Positions 6,651 to 16,353 of a DNA stretch of 64,000 nucleotides are shown here, in pieces. How positions within the stretch are numbered: the first letter of the stretch is position 1; each line of letters begins with the position of its first letter. This stretch comes from Pseudomonas sp. HOU2. Its GTDB lineage: Bacteria > Pseudomonadota > Gammaproteobacteria > Pseudomonadales > Pseudomonadaceae. The translations under genes and the position numbers were made by a program. The notes below the pieces were generated by a model. The model did not search any database. It saw only the letters and a list, made by a program, of their open reading frames with translations, and was not told the origin of the DNA. The stretch covers positions 4,755,001 to 4,819,000 of the forward strand of contig NZ_CP160398.1 in NCBI RefSeq assembly GCF_040729435.1. Reading direction: 5' to 3'.

Positions 6651-8823
6651 CCGCATGCGAGTGTTTACGCTGATTGATTTCTTCCAGCACCGGGCGTAAC
6701 TCGTCCAGCGGCACCGGACGGCTGAGCAGGTAGCCCTGAATGAAATCGCAGCCCGAGCGCTCAAGGAATTCGTACTGCTCCAGGCTTTCCACGCCTTCGG
6801 TCACCACCTGCAGATGCAGGGTGTGGGCCATGACGATGATCGCCTGGACGATCTCCATGTCGGCGGTTGCCTTGGGGATGTCGAGGATGAACGAACGGTC
6901 GATCTTCAGTGTGTTGAGCGGCAGGCGCTTGAGGTAGGCCAGCGATGAATAACCGGTGCCGAAGTCGTCGATTGACAGCGACACCCCGAGGGCGCGGATC
7001 TGCCGCAGCAACACCAGGGTGTTGGCGATGTTGCCCATCAGCGCATTTTCGGTGACTTCCAGTTCCAGGCGTTCCGGCGCGACGCCAGCGGTGCGCAGCG
7101 CATTTTCGATTTCATCGGCGAGTTCTTCCCGGGCAAGGTTGAGCGGCGAGCAGTTCCAGGCGATTTTCAGTTCGTCGCAGCCGTGGCGCGTCAGTTCGCC
7201 AAGGTCGGTGCAGGCCCGGCGCAGAACCCAGTTATCCAGTTCGGCAATCAGGCCGTTGGTTTCGGCAATCGCGATGAAACGATCCGGGGCCAGCAAGCCA
7301 TGCACCGGGTGCTGCCAGCGAATCAGCGCTTCGAGTTTGGTCACTCGACCGGTTTTCAGTTCGAAAATCGGCTGGTAGTAGAGCATCAGCCCGTTTTCTT
7401 CGCGCAGGGCGTGGCGCAGTTCTTCTTCCAGTTGCAGTTCGAGGCTGGCGCGGGTCTTCATGTTGGAGCTGAAAAAATGCAGGCCGTTACGCCCGGCGCC
7501 TTTGGATTGATAGAGCGCCAGATCCGCGTGCTTGAGCAGTTCTTCGCAGGTGGTGCCGTCGTCGGGAAACAGGCTGATGCCGATGCTGGTGGTCATCACC
7601 ATACGCCGTCCGGCCAGTTCGATCGGCTCCTTCATTTTCAGCATGATCCGTTGCGCCATGTTGCGCGCTTCTTCGCGGTCATGCAGGCCGATCAGGATGC
7701 AGAACTCGTCGCCGCCGAAGCGCGCAACCACGTCTTCATGGCTGCGCACCGAGCCTTTGATGTGATTGGCGATGACTTTGAGCAGGGCGTCACCGGCGTC
7801 ATGGCCGAGGCTGTCGTTGATCCTTTTGAAGTGGTCGATGTCGAGAAACATCACCGCGAGCATGCCGCCTTCGCTGGTTTTCTGGTTGAGTTTTTCGGCG
7901 AAGATCTGGTTGAAACCGCGGCGGTTGATCAGGTTGGTCAGCGCGTCGTAATTGGCCACTTGCTGCAGTGACATGCGCGCCTGATCGAGCTGGCCGAGCA
8001 GGGCGTTGACCCGGCGCAGGTCGTGCTCCTTGTTCTGCAGTTTCTTGTCGGCGAGTGCCGCACTGATCGCGCTGCCGAGAATCAGCAGGATGATCAGCGC
8101 GACCGTCAGACCCAGTTGCAGATGGCTGGTTTCGCTCGCCATGGTCGGCGCGGTGCCTTCGGGCAAGACCAGATGCAACGCGGCCATGCCGGTGAAGTGC
8201 ATGCTGATGATGCCGGCGCCGAGGATCACTGCGGCGGTGTATTTGAGCAATTGATGAAAACGCCCGCTGCCTTCACGCAGATAACCGGCGACCCACAGTG
8301 CGGCGAAGCTGGCGCCGATGGCAATCACGATCGACAGGCAGAACAGCAGTGGCTGATAGTAGGCAGTGGCCGCCGAGTGCATCGCCGCCATGCCGACGTA
8401 ATGCATGCCGGCGATGCCCAGGCCAATGACGATCGCGGTTTTCAGGTAGTGCACCAGGCTGGGTTGCGGCTCACTCAAGGTGTGCATCGCCAGCCACGAG
8501 GCGAGCAGGGCGATCAGCAGGGAGAACAGGGTAATCGCCAGATCGTAGTGGACTTCGATCGGCGCCTGGAATGCGAGCATGGCGATGAAATGCATGGCCC
8601 AGATGCCGCCGGCCAGGCACGAGGCGCCGATCCAGCGCCACACCCGTTGCGAGCCCGGGTCTTCGGCATGCCCGACCCGCTCGGCCATGTCGAGGGTGGC
8701 AAAACTCGCGGCGCAGGCGACCAGATAGGCCACCAGCACCAGCAAGGGATTATGGGTGCAATCGAGAATGACCTGCCCGCTCTCCGGCAGCTCGGTAACA
8801 AACTGCAAACCAAGCCACTCCAT
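6541..8823 (-). CDS. MHYT-GGDEF-EAL membrane protein, bifunctional cyclic-di-GMP turnover
   Basis: This protein has 760 residues. The N-terminal MHYT sensor (about 1-250) has seven predicted membrane helices and the motifs MHFIAM, MHYVGMAAMH and MHFTGMAALH, thought to bind copper and sense a diatomic gas. A linker helix leads to a GGDEF domain with intact RFGGDEF. The residues aligned with the inhibitory RxxD site read SHED, so feedback inhibition may be lost. The EAL domain keeps EALIRW and DDFGTGYSS, suggesting phosphodiesterase competence. The architecture matches P. aeruginosa MucR and NbdA, but I cannot say which is the ortholog. The last 35 residues are encoded antisense to the oxidoreductase gene and lie beyond the normal EAL end. 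Confidence 0.93.
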   Translation of the reverse strand: MEWLGLQFVTELPESGQVILDCTHNPLLVLVAYLVACAASFATLDMAERVGHAEDPGSQRVWRWIGASCLAGGIWAMHFIAMLAFQAPIEVHYDLAITLFSLLIALLASWLAMHTLSEPQPSLVHYLKTAIVIGLGIAGMHYVGMAAMHSAATAYYQPLLFCLSIVIAIGASFAALWVAGYLREGSGRFHQLLKYTAAVILGAGIISMHFTGMAALHLVLPEGTAPTMASETSHLQLGLTVALIILLILGSAISAALADKKLQNKEHDLRRVNALLGQLDQARMSLQQVANYDALTNLINRRGFNQIFAEKLNQKTSEGGMLAVMFLDIDHFKRINDSLGHDAGDALLKVIANHIKGSVRSHEDVVARFGGDEFCILIGLHDREEARNMAQRIMLKMKEPIELAGRRMVMTTSIGISLFPDDGTTCEELLKHADLALYQSKGAGRNGLHFFSSNMKTRASLELQLEEELRHALREENGLMLYYQPIFELKTGRVTKLEALIRWQHPVHGLLAPDRFIAIAETNGLIAELDNWVLRRACTDLGELTRHGCDELKIAWNCSPLNLAREELADEIENALRTAGVAPERLELEVTENALMGNIANTLVLLRQIRALGVSLSIDDFGTGYSSLAYLKRLPLNTLKIDRSFILDIPKATADMEIVQAIIVMAHTLHLQVVTEGVESLEQYEFLERSGCDFIQGYLLSRPVPLDELRPVLEEINQRKHSHAVNPLSLARGTFVPVSLDPSAKSPAPHAGASIVRPIR

Positions 8824-8970
8824 AGCATCCCCGTCTGTGAAGTCGTCCCTGCTGCGTCAGCAACGCAGGCGAATGAGAGGAGTATAGAGGCGGTTTTTGC
8901 CATGCAAGCGGTAGTGGCACATTGGCGCCAACGATTTCGGCATGAGCTTTATAGCGATTGGCGCTAAATC

Positions 8971-9339
8971 TCAGGCGCTTTGCTCGTAAGGGATCTGATT
9001 CCAGTCAGGCTCAAGCGGCGGCAAGCCGAAGCGGGCGCGCGCCTTGTCGCAATCGACATTCTGTTCGCCGTTTTCCCAGGACGACTCGAATTCGCGGCAG
9101 GGGCTGGAACGCTGTTCGTAAATCGAGCACTGCACCTGGCTGCCCACCTCGCCGACCAACGCCGTACACCGCGGCGATTTGCAGTCGGTGCCGTTCATTG
9201 CCACCCGACTGGGGCTGATCTGGGTGACCAGTTCATCGGGCACCGTTCCGCCGGAGGAGGCGCATTCACCCCAGAAAAAAGACACGCGAAAATGGGAACA
9301 GCAGGCACCGCAATTCAGACACGGACTGACTTCGGACAT
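8971..9339 (-). CDS. YkgJ-type CxxCxxCC cysteine-cluster protein
   Basis: This 122-residue soluble protein starts with the motif CLNCGACC (residues 7-14) and has further cysteines in DCKSPRC, QCSIYE, SPCREF and DCDKAR. That is the zinc- or iron-chelating pattern of the YkgJ/UPF0153 family. The biochemical role of the family is not settled. The gene stands alone, 148 bp upstream of the cyclic-di-GMP gene on the same strand. It ends PPLEPDWNQIPYEQSA, as in many Pseudomonas homologues. Confidence 0.85.
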   Translation of the reverse strand: MSEVSPCLNCGACCSHFRVSFFWGECASSGGTVPDELVTQISPSRVAMNGTDCKSPRCTALVGEVGSQVQCSIYEQRSSPCREFESSWENGEQNVDCDKARARFGLPPLEPDWNQIPYEQSA

Positions 9340-9640
9340 TGGGAGGGCATCAAAGGGGTTGATCGGCGAATCCGGACGGATCCGGCGGCTATTCTAGGCT
9401 TCGCCAAGAACTTGGGAAGGGGGGCGCGAAAGTATTTTTTTGTGGCAGGATTTTGCTGCAAAACCCCCGGTTTATGGGGGATTGCTGCGTTATCAAGGGC
9501 TTACGTTTCTTTACAGTGCCATGGCTCATTATCAGGCTGACGAATGATCACAGACAGCACTGGTCCGCCTGTCTAGATTGCAGGTTCCGGGCTCGGATGC
9601 GTCGGCAGTGAAGCCCTCATAACAATAAAGAGACGGACCC
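9340..9640. other. Intergenic region before the MFS transporter
   Basis: This 301-bp divergent spacer contains promoters for the cysteine-cluster gene (leftward) and the transporter (rightward). A short hairpin (CCCCC/GGGGG around 9464-9480) has no T-tract. I recognise no gene and no operator. Confidence 0.5.
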
Positions 9641-10990
9641 ATGCAGAACTCGACCCAAGCGGCGAATGCCTGGCGCATTCTGTTCCTGTTGTTCCTTGCC
9701 AACCTGTTCAATTTCTTCGACCGCACCATTCCGGCGATCATCATCGAGCCGATCCGCATGGAATGGCACCTCAGCGACTTTCAACTGGGGATCGTCGGCA
9801 CCGCTTTCACCCTGGTTTATGCGATCGCCGGCCTGCCGTTGGGGCGCATGGCTGATACCGGTTCGCGCAGCAAACTGATGGGCTGGGGCCTGGCGACCTG
9901 GAGCGCGCTGACGGCGGTCAACGGTCTGGTCGGCAGCTTCTGGAGTTTTCTGCTGGTGCGCATGGGCATCGGTATTGGCGAGGCCAGTTATGCACCGGCG
10001 GCCAACTCGCTGATCGGTGACCTGTTCCCGGCGCACCGTCGGGCGCGGGCCATGGGTATTTTCATGCTCGGCCTGCCGTTGGGCCTGCTGTTGGCGTTCT
10101 TCACCATCGGCGCGATGGTCAAGGCCTTCGACAGCTGGCGCGCGCCGTTCTTTATCGCGGCGGTGCCGGGGCTGATCCTCGCGGTGTTCATGTTCTTCAT
10201 CAAGGAGCCGAAACGCGGTGCGGCGGAAACCGTCCAGGTCTCGCAGGAAAGAGTCGACAAGCCGATCCGCCGAGTACTCGCGGTGCCGACATTCTTGTGG
10301 CTGGTGATGGCCGGTTTGTGCTTCAACTTCGCCACCTATGCCTGCAACTCGTTCCTGGTGCCGATGCTGCAGCGCTACTTCCTGATGCCGTTGCAGGATG
10401 CGGCGGTGGCGACCGGGGTGATTGTCGGTATCACCGGGCTGATCGGCCTGACCCTCGGCGGCTGGATCGCCGACAAGATTCATCAGCGGGTCGCCAACGG
10501 GCGGCTGCTGTTTGCCGGCTTCAGTCTGATCATCTCGACCCTGTGCACGGCGTGGGCGCTGCATGCCGGACGGGTCGAGATCGGCGTGTTCGTTGCGGTG
10601 TTCAGCGTCGGCTGGCTGTTTGCCTATAACTTCTATACCTGCGTGTACACGGCGATTCAGGACGTGGTCGAACCGCGCCTGCGGGCGACGGCGATGGCGC
10701 TGTTCTTTGCCGGGTTGTACCTGCTCGGTGGCGGCTTGGGTCCGGTGGTGGTGGGAGCCTTGTCCGATCACTTTGCCAAATCGGCGATGCTCTCGGCAGG
10801 CGCCGAACAGATGACCGAGGCATTCAAGGCTGTGGGGCTGCATGATGCGATGTACCTGATTCCGGTGGCGCTGTTTTTCACCATGGTGTTTCTGTTTCTG
10901 GCAGCGCGGTGTTTTGTGCGCGATGCGCAGCGGATGAGGGAGGGGTTGGTGGCTGTGGTTGAGCCTGATGTTTCTGTGGCGACGGCATGA
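9641..10990 (+). CDS. MFS transporter (spinster-like)
   Basis: This inner-membrane permease has 449 residues and about twelve hydrophobic helices. The first ends NLFNFFDRTIPAI, and the MFS signature in the loop between helices 2 and 3 reads GLPLGRMADTGSRSK. The GEASYAPAANSLIGD stretch in helix 4-5 is typical of the Spns/sugar-phosphate-like MFS branch often annotated in proteobacteria. The substrate is unknown. AGAGACGG precedes the ATG. The gene is monocistronic, followed by a REP pair and a bidirectional terminator shared with rapA. Confidence 0.88.
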   Translation: MQNSTQAANAWRILFLLFLANLFNFFDRTIPAIIIEPIRMEWHLSDFQLGIVGTAFTLVYAIAGLPLGRMADTGSRSKLMGWGLATWSALTAVNGLVGSFWSFLLVRMGIGIGEASYAPAANSLIGDLFPAHRRARAMGIFMLGLPLGLLLAFFTIGAMVKAFDSWRAPFFIAAVPGLILAVFMFFIKEPKRGAAETVQVSQERVDKPIRRVLAVPTFLWLVMAGLCFNFATYACNSFLVPMLQRYFLMPLQDAAVATGVIVGITGLIGLTLGGWIADKIHQRVANGRLLFAGFSLIISTLCTAWALHAGRVEIGVFVAVFSVGWLFAYNFYTCVYTAIQDVVEPRLRATAMALFFAGLYLLGGGLGPVVVGALSDHFAKSAMLSAGAEQMTEAFKAVGLHDAMYLIPVALFFTMVFLFLAARCFVRDAQRMREGLVAVVEPDVSVATA

Positions 10991-10994
10991 TTGC

Positions 10995-11085
10995 TATCGC
11001 TGGCAAGCCAGCTCCCACAGTGACCGAGTCATACGCATAATTTGTAAACACTCCAAACCCTGTGGGAGCTGGCTTGCCAGCGATA
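10995..11085. repeat. REP pair, family A, inverted
   Basis: Units at 10995-11020 and 11060-11085 have the same 26-base sequence as the pair at 3249 and face each other across 39 bp. The left unit begins five bases after the MFS stop codon. Confidence 0.9.
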
Positions 11086-11122
11086 AGGCCATCAGCATCA
11101 GCCGATAAATACCAGACAAACA

Positions 11123-11150
11123 AAAAGGCCCGCATCGCTGCGGGCCTTTT
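11123..11150. terminator. Bidirectional intrinsic terminator between the MFS gene and rapA
   Basis: AAAAGGCCCGC and GCGGGCCTTTT pair perfectly over 11 bp around a six-base loop. T-runs result on both strands, serving the two converging genes. Confidence 0.92.
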
Positions 11151-11176
11151 CATTTATAGCGTTGGAGCAGGGCGCT

Positions 11177-14023
11177 TTAACCCGCCACCAACACCCGGAT
11201 CGCTTCCAGACGCAGTGCCGCTTTATCCAGCATCGCCAGGCCCAGTTCACGCTGCTTGCGCAACGCATCCAGTTCGCTGTCGCGTACGGTCGGGTTGACC
11301 GCTTGCAACGCGGTCAGGCGCGCCAGTTCTTCGTCGGTATCGGCGGCCAGACGACGACGGGCCTCGGCCACGCGCTCGGCGTGACGCGGGGTGATCTTGT
11401 CTTCACCGGCGTTGATCCGCGGCGTCAGCTGATCGCGCTGGGCCTGGATGAACTTGTTGGCGCTGGCACGTGGCACGCTTTCCAGTTGATCGTTGAGGGT
11501 TTCGAACGAGACCCGTGGCGACAGGTCGTTGCCGTTGGCGTCGAGCAGGCAGCGTAGCGCAGCCGGCGGCAGGTAGCGGCCCAGTTGCAGCGAACGCGGG
11601 GCCACCACTTCGCTGACGTAGAGCAGTTCCAGCAGCACGGTGCCCGGTTTCAGCGCCTTGTTCTTGATCAGCGCGACGGCGGTATTACCCATCGAACCGG
11701 ACAGCACCAGGTCCATGCCGCCCTGCACCATCGGGTGTTCCCAGGTGATGAACTGCATGTCTTCGCGCGACAGCGCCTGGTTGCGGTCGTAGGTGATGGT
11801 CACGCCTTCGTCGTCGCCCAGCGGGAAGCTGGCGTCGAGCATCTTCTCGCTCGGCTTGAGGATCAGGGCGTTTTCCGAGTGGTCTTCGCTGTCGATACCG
11901 AACGCGTCGAACAGGGTTTCCATGTAGATCGGCAGGGCGAACTGGTCGTCCTGCTCAAGGATCGCCTCGACCAGCGCGTCACCTTCGCCAGCACCGCCGG
12001 AGTTGAGTTCCAGCAGACGGTCGCGACCGGTGTGCAGCTCTTGCTCCAGACGCTCGCGCTCGGCGCGCGCTTCGTCGATCAGGGCTTGCCACTCGCCGTC
12101 ATCGGCTTCTTCAAGCAGTGGCAGCAGGCGCGGGCCGAACTGATGCTGCAAGGCGTTGCCGGTCGGGCAGGTATTGAGGAAGGCGTTCAGCGCTTCGTGG
12201 TACCACTGGAACAGGCGCTCTTGCGGGCTGGTTTCCAGGTACGGCACGTGCAGTTCGATGATGTGCTTCTGGCCGATCCGGTCGAGACGGCCGATACGTT
12301 GCTCGAGCAGGTCCGGGTGCGACGGCAGATCGAACAGCACCAGGTGGTGGGCGAACTGGAAGTTACGACCTTCACTGCCGATTTCCGAGCAGATCAGCAC
12401 CTGTGCGCCAAATTCTTCGTCGGCGAAGTAGGCGGCGGCGCGGTCACGCTCGAGGATGTTCATGCCCTCGTGGAACACCGTGGCCGGAATGCCGGAACGT
12501 ACGCGCAGGGCGTCTTCCAGATCCATGGCGGTTTCTGCGTGGGCGCAGATCACCAGCACTTTGGTGCGCTTGAGCATTTTCAGCTGATCGATCAGCCACT
12601 CGACGCGCGGGTCGAATTTCCACCAGCGCTGTTCTTCGCTGGCGTCCGGCTGGGCCTGGAAGCTGACTTCCGGGTACAGCTCGGCGTGATCGCCCAGCGG
12701 CAGTTCGAGGTATTCGTCCGGGCATGGCAGCGGGTACGGGTGCAGTTTGCGCTCGGGGAAACCCTGCACCGCGGCGCGGGTGTTACGGAACAGCACGCGG
12801 CCGGTGCCGTGGCGGTCGAGCAGCTCGCGCACCAGGCGGGCGCTGGCTTCGGTATCGCCATCGTTGACCGCGGTCAACAGGGCTTCGCCTTCGTTGCCGA
12901 GGAAACCGTGGATGGTCTTGTGTGCTTCCGGCGACAGGCGCCCCTTGTCGAGCAGTTCCTGAACGGCTTCGGCCACCGGGCGATAGTTCTCGCTCTCGGC
13001 GCGGAATGCGGCCAGGTCATGGAAACGGTTCGGGTCGAGCAGGCGCAGACGGGCGAAGTGGCTGTCCTGACCGAGCTGTTCCGGGGTCGCGGTGAGCAGC
13101 AGCACGCCGGGAATCACTTCAGCCAGTTGTTCGACCAGCGAATACTCGGGGCTGGCCTTGTCTTCGTGCCACACCAGGTGGTGGGCTTCGTCGACCACCA
13201 TCAGGTCCCAGCCGGCGGCGAACAAGGCGTCCTGCGCCTTCTCGTCTTCGACCAGCCACTCCAGGGCAACCAATGCCAGCTGGGTGTCTTCGAACGGGTT
13301 GGTGGCATCGCTTTCGATGAAGCGTTCTTCGTCGAACAGCGCGACCTGCAGGTTGAAGCGGCGGCGCATTTCCACCAGCCACTGATGCTGCAGGTTTTCC
13401 GGCACCAGGATCAGCACGCGGTTGGCACGGCCCGAGAGCAGTTGGCGATGGATCACCAGACCGGCTTCGATGGTTTTACCCAGACCCACTTCGTCCGCCA
13501 GCAGAACCCGTGGCGCAATACGGTCGGCGACTTCACGGGCGATGTGCAACTGGTGCGCGATCGGTTGCGCACGCACGCCGCCCAGGCCCCAGAGCGAGGA
13601 CTGCAATTGGCGGCTGGTGTGTTCCAGAGTGTTGTAGCGCAGGGAGAACCACGATAGCGGGTCGATCTGCCCGGCGAACAGACGGTCGCTGGCCAGACGG
13701 AACTGAATGAAGTTCGACAGCTGGGTTTCCGGCAGGGTAACGGCTTCGTTCTGCCCGTTGAGACCGTGATAGACCATCAGTCCGTCGACGTCGTCGACTT
13801 CGCGCACGGTCATCTTCCAGCCTTCGAAGTGCGTAATGGTGTCACCCGGCGAGAACCGCACGCGGGTGAGGGGCGCATTCCGTAGCGCGTACTGGCGGGT
13901 TTCGCCAGTGGCCGGGTAAAGCACGGTCAACAAGCGGCCGTCCTGTGCCAGAACGGTGCCTAAACCAAGCTCTGCTTCGCTGTCACTGATCCAGCGTTGC
14001 CCCGGTTGATACTGCTGCGCCAT
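11177..14023 (-). CDS. rapA: RNA polymerase-associated protein RapA (HepA)
   Basis: This SWI2/SNF2 ATPase binds RNA polymerase core and helps recycle stalled or post-termination polymerase. It has 948 residues, the normal family length. The N-terminal Tudor-like domains (about 1-110) begin [22 protein letters not shown]. The Walker A motif is [10 protein letters not shown] (near 176), Walker B is VDEAHH (near 278), and the C-terminal helicase lobe contains [10 protein letters not shown] and the arginine-finger region [11 protein letters not shown]. The gene is monocistronic and ends at the shared terminator. Its antisense strand carries a 690-codon open frame that is only a reflection of codon bias. 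Confidence 0.97.
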   Translation of the reverse strand: MAQQYQPGQRWISDSEAELGLGTVLAQDGRLLTVLYPATGETRQYALRNAPLTRVRFSPGDTITHFEGWKMTVREVDDVDGLMVYHGLNGQNEAVTLPETQLSNFIQFRLASDRLFAGQIDPLSWFSLRYNTLEHTSRQLQSSLWGLGGVRAQPIAHQLHIAREVADRIAPRVLLADEVGLGKTIEAGLVIHRQLLSGRANRVLILVPENLQHQWLVEMRRRFNLQVALFDEERFIESDATNPFEDTQLALVALEWLVEDEKAQDALFAAGWDLMVVDEAHHLVWHEDKASPEYSLVEQLAEVIPGVLLLTATPEQLGQDSHFARLRLLDPNRFHDLAAFRAESENYRPVAEAVQELLDKGRLSPEAHKTIHGFLGNEGEALLTAVNDGDTEASARLVRELLDRHGTGRVLFRNTRAAVQGFPERKLHPYPLPCPDEYLELPLGDHAELYPEVSFQAQPDASEEQRWWKFDPRVEWLIDQLKMLKRTKVLVICAHAETAMDLEDALRVRSGIPATVFHEGMNILERDRAAAYFADEEFGAQVLICSEIGSEGRNFQFAHHLVLFDLPSHPDLLEQRIGRLDRIGQKHIIELHVPYLETSPQERLFQWYHEALNAFLNTCPTGNALQHQFGPRLLPLLEEADDGEWQALIDEARAERERLEQELHTGRDRLLELNSGGAGEGDALVEAILEQDDQFALPIYMETLFDAFGIDSEDHSENALILKPSEKMLDASFPLGDDEGVTITYDRNQALSREDMQFITWEHPMVQGGMDLVLSGSMGNTAVALIKNKALKPGTVLLELLYVSEVVAPRSLQLGRYLPPAALRCLLDANGNDLSPRVSFETLNDQLESVPRASANKFIQAQRDQLTPRINAGEDKITPRHAERVAEARRRLAADTDEELARLTALQAVNPTVRDSELDALRKQRELGLAMLDKAALRLEAIRVLVAG

Positions 14024-14095
14024 GCTGCCTGACTCCCACCTTGAAAAAGCGGGCTATCTTAACGGAATGCAGGCTTCAGGGCCAAAGATTACTGG

Positions 14096-14190
14096 GTAGG
14101 AGCTGCCGCAGGCTGCGATCTTTTGATCTACGGAAACACCTGAGTTCTACGTTGTCCCATTAAAAGATCGCAGCCTGCGGCAGCTCCTAC
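14096..14190. repeat. REP pair, family B, inverted
   Basis: GTAGGAGCTGCCGCAGGCTG at the left end (14096-14128) and its inverse at 14162-14190 are separated by 33 bp, in the spacer between rapA and the next small gene. Family B differs from A in its core (GCCGCAGGC instead of TGGCTTGCCA). Confidence 0.9.
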
Positions 14191-14275
14191 AGTGCCAACC
14201 CGGTCACAAGTTTGCGACCAGTGGCTCAAGGCGCCTTTGCCGCAGCCGATAGCCTGCTGACAGGAGACCCTTTAT

Positions 14276-14617
14276 ATGCTGCCACCGATGCTCCCCCTGA
14301 GCGCTGTGCCGATCACTTCCCAGCAGGATCCGATTCGCCAGCGGCCGGACATTCCTCCGGTGGTGCCGGTGCAGGAGAGCTCCAACGAAAGCACGATCGA
14401 CCTGCAAAAGCGCGATCCGGAAGAGGATCGACTGCTGGCGCGCGAAGAACAGCGTCGCCAGCAGGAGCGTGATCGTCGCCGTCGCGAAGCCGACGAAGAC
14501 CCGGAAGAGCATCTGGCCGTGCCGGGCACCGAGCTGAATGCCGACAACACCGTGCCGGTGGTGCCGCTGATGGAAGATCAGCCGCGTCAGGGCTTGTGGG
14601 TCGATATCGAGATCTGA
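14276..14617 (+). CDS. Small charged hypothetical protein
   Basis: This protein has 113 residues and no recognised domain. A proline-rich start (MLPPMLPLSAVP) is followed by a highly charged, probably helical or coiled segment (residues 40-80) rich in Arg, Glu and Gln, then an acidic tail ending GLWVDIEI. There is no signal peptide or membrane helix. A good ribosome site (AGGAGA) lies 9 bp before the ATG. I believe similar proteins are conserved in Pseudomonas, but I know no function. The last 31 bp overlap the converging aminotransferase gene. Confidence 0.7.
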   Translation: MLPPMLPLSAVPITSQQDPIRQRPDIPPVVPVQESSNESTIDLQKRDPEEDRLLAREEQRRQQERDRRRREADEDPEEHLAVPGTELNADNTVPVVPLMEDQPRQGLWVDIEI

Positions 14618-15798
14618 GGCGAGGCCGCCAGTTCGCCCAGATTGTCCAGCAACGCCTCGATTTCCTCTTCAGTGTTGAGATAACTCACCGCGACCCGCGC
14701 CAGGCTTTCGAGCCCGCGGGCCTGCATGTCGAGGGGCGTGTAGGCCACGCCGTTGGCGCCGATGTTGATTCGCCGTGCAGCCAGCGCCTGTTTCAGTTCG
14801 ACACAATCCCAGCCTTCCAGGGTGAAGGCGATCAGCCCGGACTGTTGGTCCGCCGGACCGAGATTGCGCAGGGTCAGGCCGGGAATGCTCGGCAGGCGTT
14901 GACGCAGGTGATCGCTCAAGCGCTGGATGCGTTGGCGAATCGCCCCTGCGCCGATCCGATTGTGTTCTTCCAGCGCATTGGCCAGCCCGGCCAGCAGGGC
15001 CAGCGACACTTCACTGGTTTCAAAACGGCGCGCATCATCGCGCAAGGTGAAGCGCCGGCCATCCCACGGGGCTGACAACACATCACGTTGCTGTGGCAAC
15101 AGCCGTTGCAGAAACGCCCCCCGGATGTACATCAATGCCGTACCGCGCGGGCCGCGCAAAAACTTGCGCCCGGCGCCCTTGAGCACATCGCACTGCAACG
15201 CTCGAACGTCGCAGGGCAACTGCCCCAGCGCCTGACCGGCGTCGATGAAGTAGGGGACTCCATGTTGTCGCGCGACCTGGCCGATCCGCTCGGCGGGGTT
15301 GATCAGGCCGCCATTGGCCGGCAGCCAGGTCAGGGCGATCAGGCGCACATTGCGGTCGATCATCCGCGCGAGCGCTTGCGGATCGACAGCGCCATCGGTA
15401 TCGCAGGGGATCACCTGCAGTCGCGCACCGGCCTTTACCGCTTCAGCCATGCAGGCCAGATTACCGGCCCATTCGTGACGTCCGACGAGGATCCGCTCGC
15501 CGGGTTGCCATGGCCCCAGCGCATTGAACGCCTGACTCCATGCCGCCGAGCCGCTGCTGGCGAAAGCGACGTCTTCCGGGGCCGCATTGAGCAGTGTCGC
15601 GGCGGCGCTGCGTGCTCTGTGCTGCAGTTGAGTATCAGCGGCCTCCATCGGGCCGCCGAGCGCTTCGCGTTGCAACTGCTCGATGATTGCATCGAGGGTT
15701 GCCTGGCTCGGAAGGGAGGCACCCGCATGGTTGAAGTGAATGATCCGGGCGCAGCCGGGCGTGGCCGCTCGCAGATATCCGACGGCCTCGGCATTCAC
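14587..15798 (-). CDS. Class V aminotransferase-fold PLP-dependent enzyme
   Basis: This soluble enzyme has 403 residues and belongs to the cysteine desulfurase / isopenicillin N epimerase-like branch of class V. The PLP lysine is in GAGRKFLRGPRG (near 210-221), and an upstream 'PYFIDAGQALGQLP' supplies the PLP-binding aspartate. It begins on GTG overlapping the RidA stop codon (GTGA), so it is translated from the ridA message. This coupling suggests its product includes reactive enamine/imine intermediates that RidA hydrolyses, but the substrate is unknown. The next ATG in the region is out of frame, which supports the GTG start. Confidence 0.85.
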   Translation of the reverse strand: MNAEAVGYLRAATPGCARIIHFNHAGASLPSQATLDAIIEQLQREALGGPMEAADTQLQHRARSAAATLLNAAPEDVAFASSGSAAWSQAFNALGPWQPGERILVGRHEWAGNLACMAEAVKAGARLQVIPCDTDGAVDPQALARMIDRNVRLIALTWLPANGGLINPAERIGQVARQHGVPYFIDAGQALGQLPCDVRALQCDVLKGAGRKFLRGPRGTALMYIRGAFLQRLLPQQRDVLSAPWDGRRFTLRDDARRFETSEVSLALLAGLANALEEHNRIGAGAIRQRIQRLSDHLRQRLPSIPGLTLRNLGPADQQSGLIAFTLEGWDCVELKQALAARRINIGANGVAYTPLDMQARGLESLARVAVSYLNTEEEIEALLDNLGELAASPQISISTHKP

Positions 15799-16265
15799 GG
15801 GAGCAGCTCGAAAATCGCATCGACTTCAACCGCCACACCGCTCGGCAGACTGCACACACCCACAGCGGTACGGACATGCCTGCCCTTTTCACCGAGTGCG
15901 TTGACCAGCAGATTCGAAGCACCGTTGGCCACAGCGCCCTGGCGTTGAAAGTCGGGCGTGGTGGCGATAAAAACGCCGAGTCGCAGGATACGTCCCAGCC
16001 TGGACAAATCATCGCCCAAGGCATCACCCAATTGCGCGAGCAGGCCCAAGGCCGCCAGTTCGGCAGCCTTGATCCCTTCCTCTTCGCTGATGGCTTCACC
16101 CAGACGCCCGATGAAGGCCGGTTTGCCGTCAATCAACGGAATTTGTCCGGAGATGTACAGGCGGTTTTGAGTACCGACCTGATTGACGTAATTGGCGATG
16201 GGCTGGCTGGGAGGCGGAAGTTGCAGCCCGAGTTGTTCAACGCGCTTGCTGAGCAGATCTGTCAT
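15795..16265 (-). CDS. RidA family protein
   Basis: This protein has 156 residues of the YjgF/YER057c/UK114 fold, homologous to 2-iminobutanoate/2-iminopropanoate deaminase. Motifs include LYISGQIPLIDGKP (37-50) and a C-terminal VEVDAIFELLP. The segment GVCSLPSGVAVEVDA replaces the usual RVxVxVxxLP motif, and the substrate-binding arginine of canonical RidA is not evident, so it probably belongs to one of the Rid2-7 type subfamilies. A strong Shine-Dalgarno (AGGAGGA) precedes the ATG. It is coupled to the aminotransferase downstream, which fits a role in clearing enzyme-generated imines. Confidence 0.87.
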   Translation of the reverse strand: MTDLLSKRVEQLGLQLPPPSQPIANYVNQVGTQNRLYISGQIPLIDGKPAFIGRLGEAISEEEGIKAAELAALGLLAQLGDALGDDLSRLGRILRLGVFIATTPDFQRQGAVANGASNLLVNALGEKGRHVRTAVGVCSLPSGVAVEVDAIFELLP

Positions 16266-16353
16266 GTTGAGTCCTCCTGAGTGAGGGCATCAGCATGTTG
16301 AAGCGACGGATCACCGACAAACGGATAGATCTAATCCGATGTATCGAAATCGC

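Noticed and set aside
9464..9480. Possible terminator or regulatory RNA in the MFS upstream region
   Set aside because: The CCCCC/GGGGG stem is short and has no T-tract; there is no further structure to support it.
11585..13657. A 690-codon plus-strand frame
   Set aside because: It is the antisense of rapA. High G+C at third codon positions keeps the opposite strand open; the translated sequence is low in Lys and Ile and has no domain.
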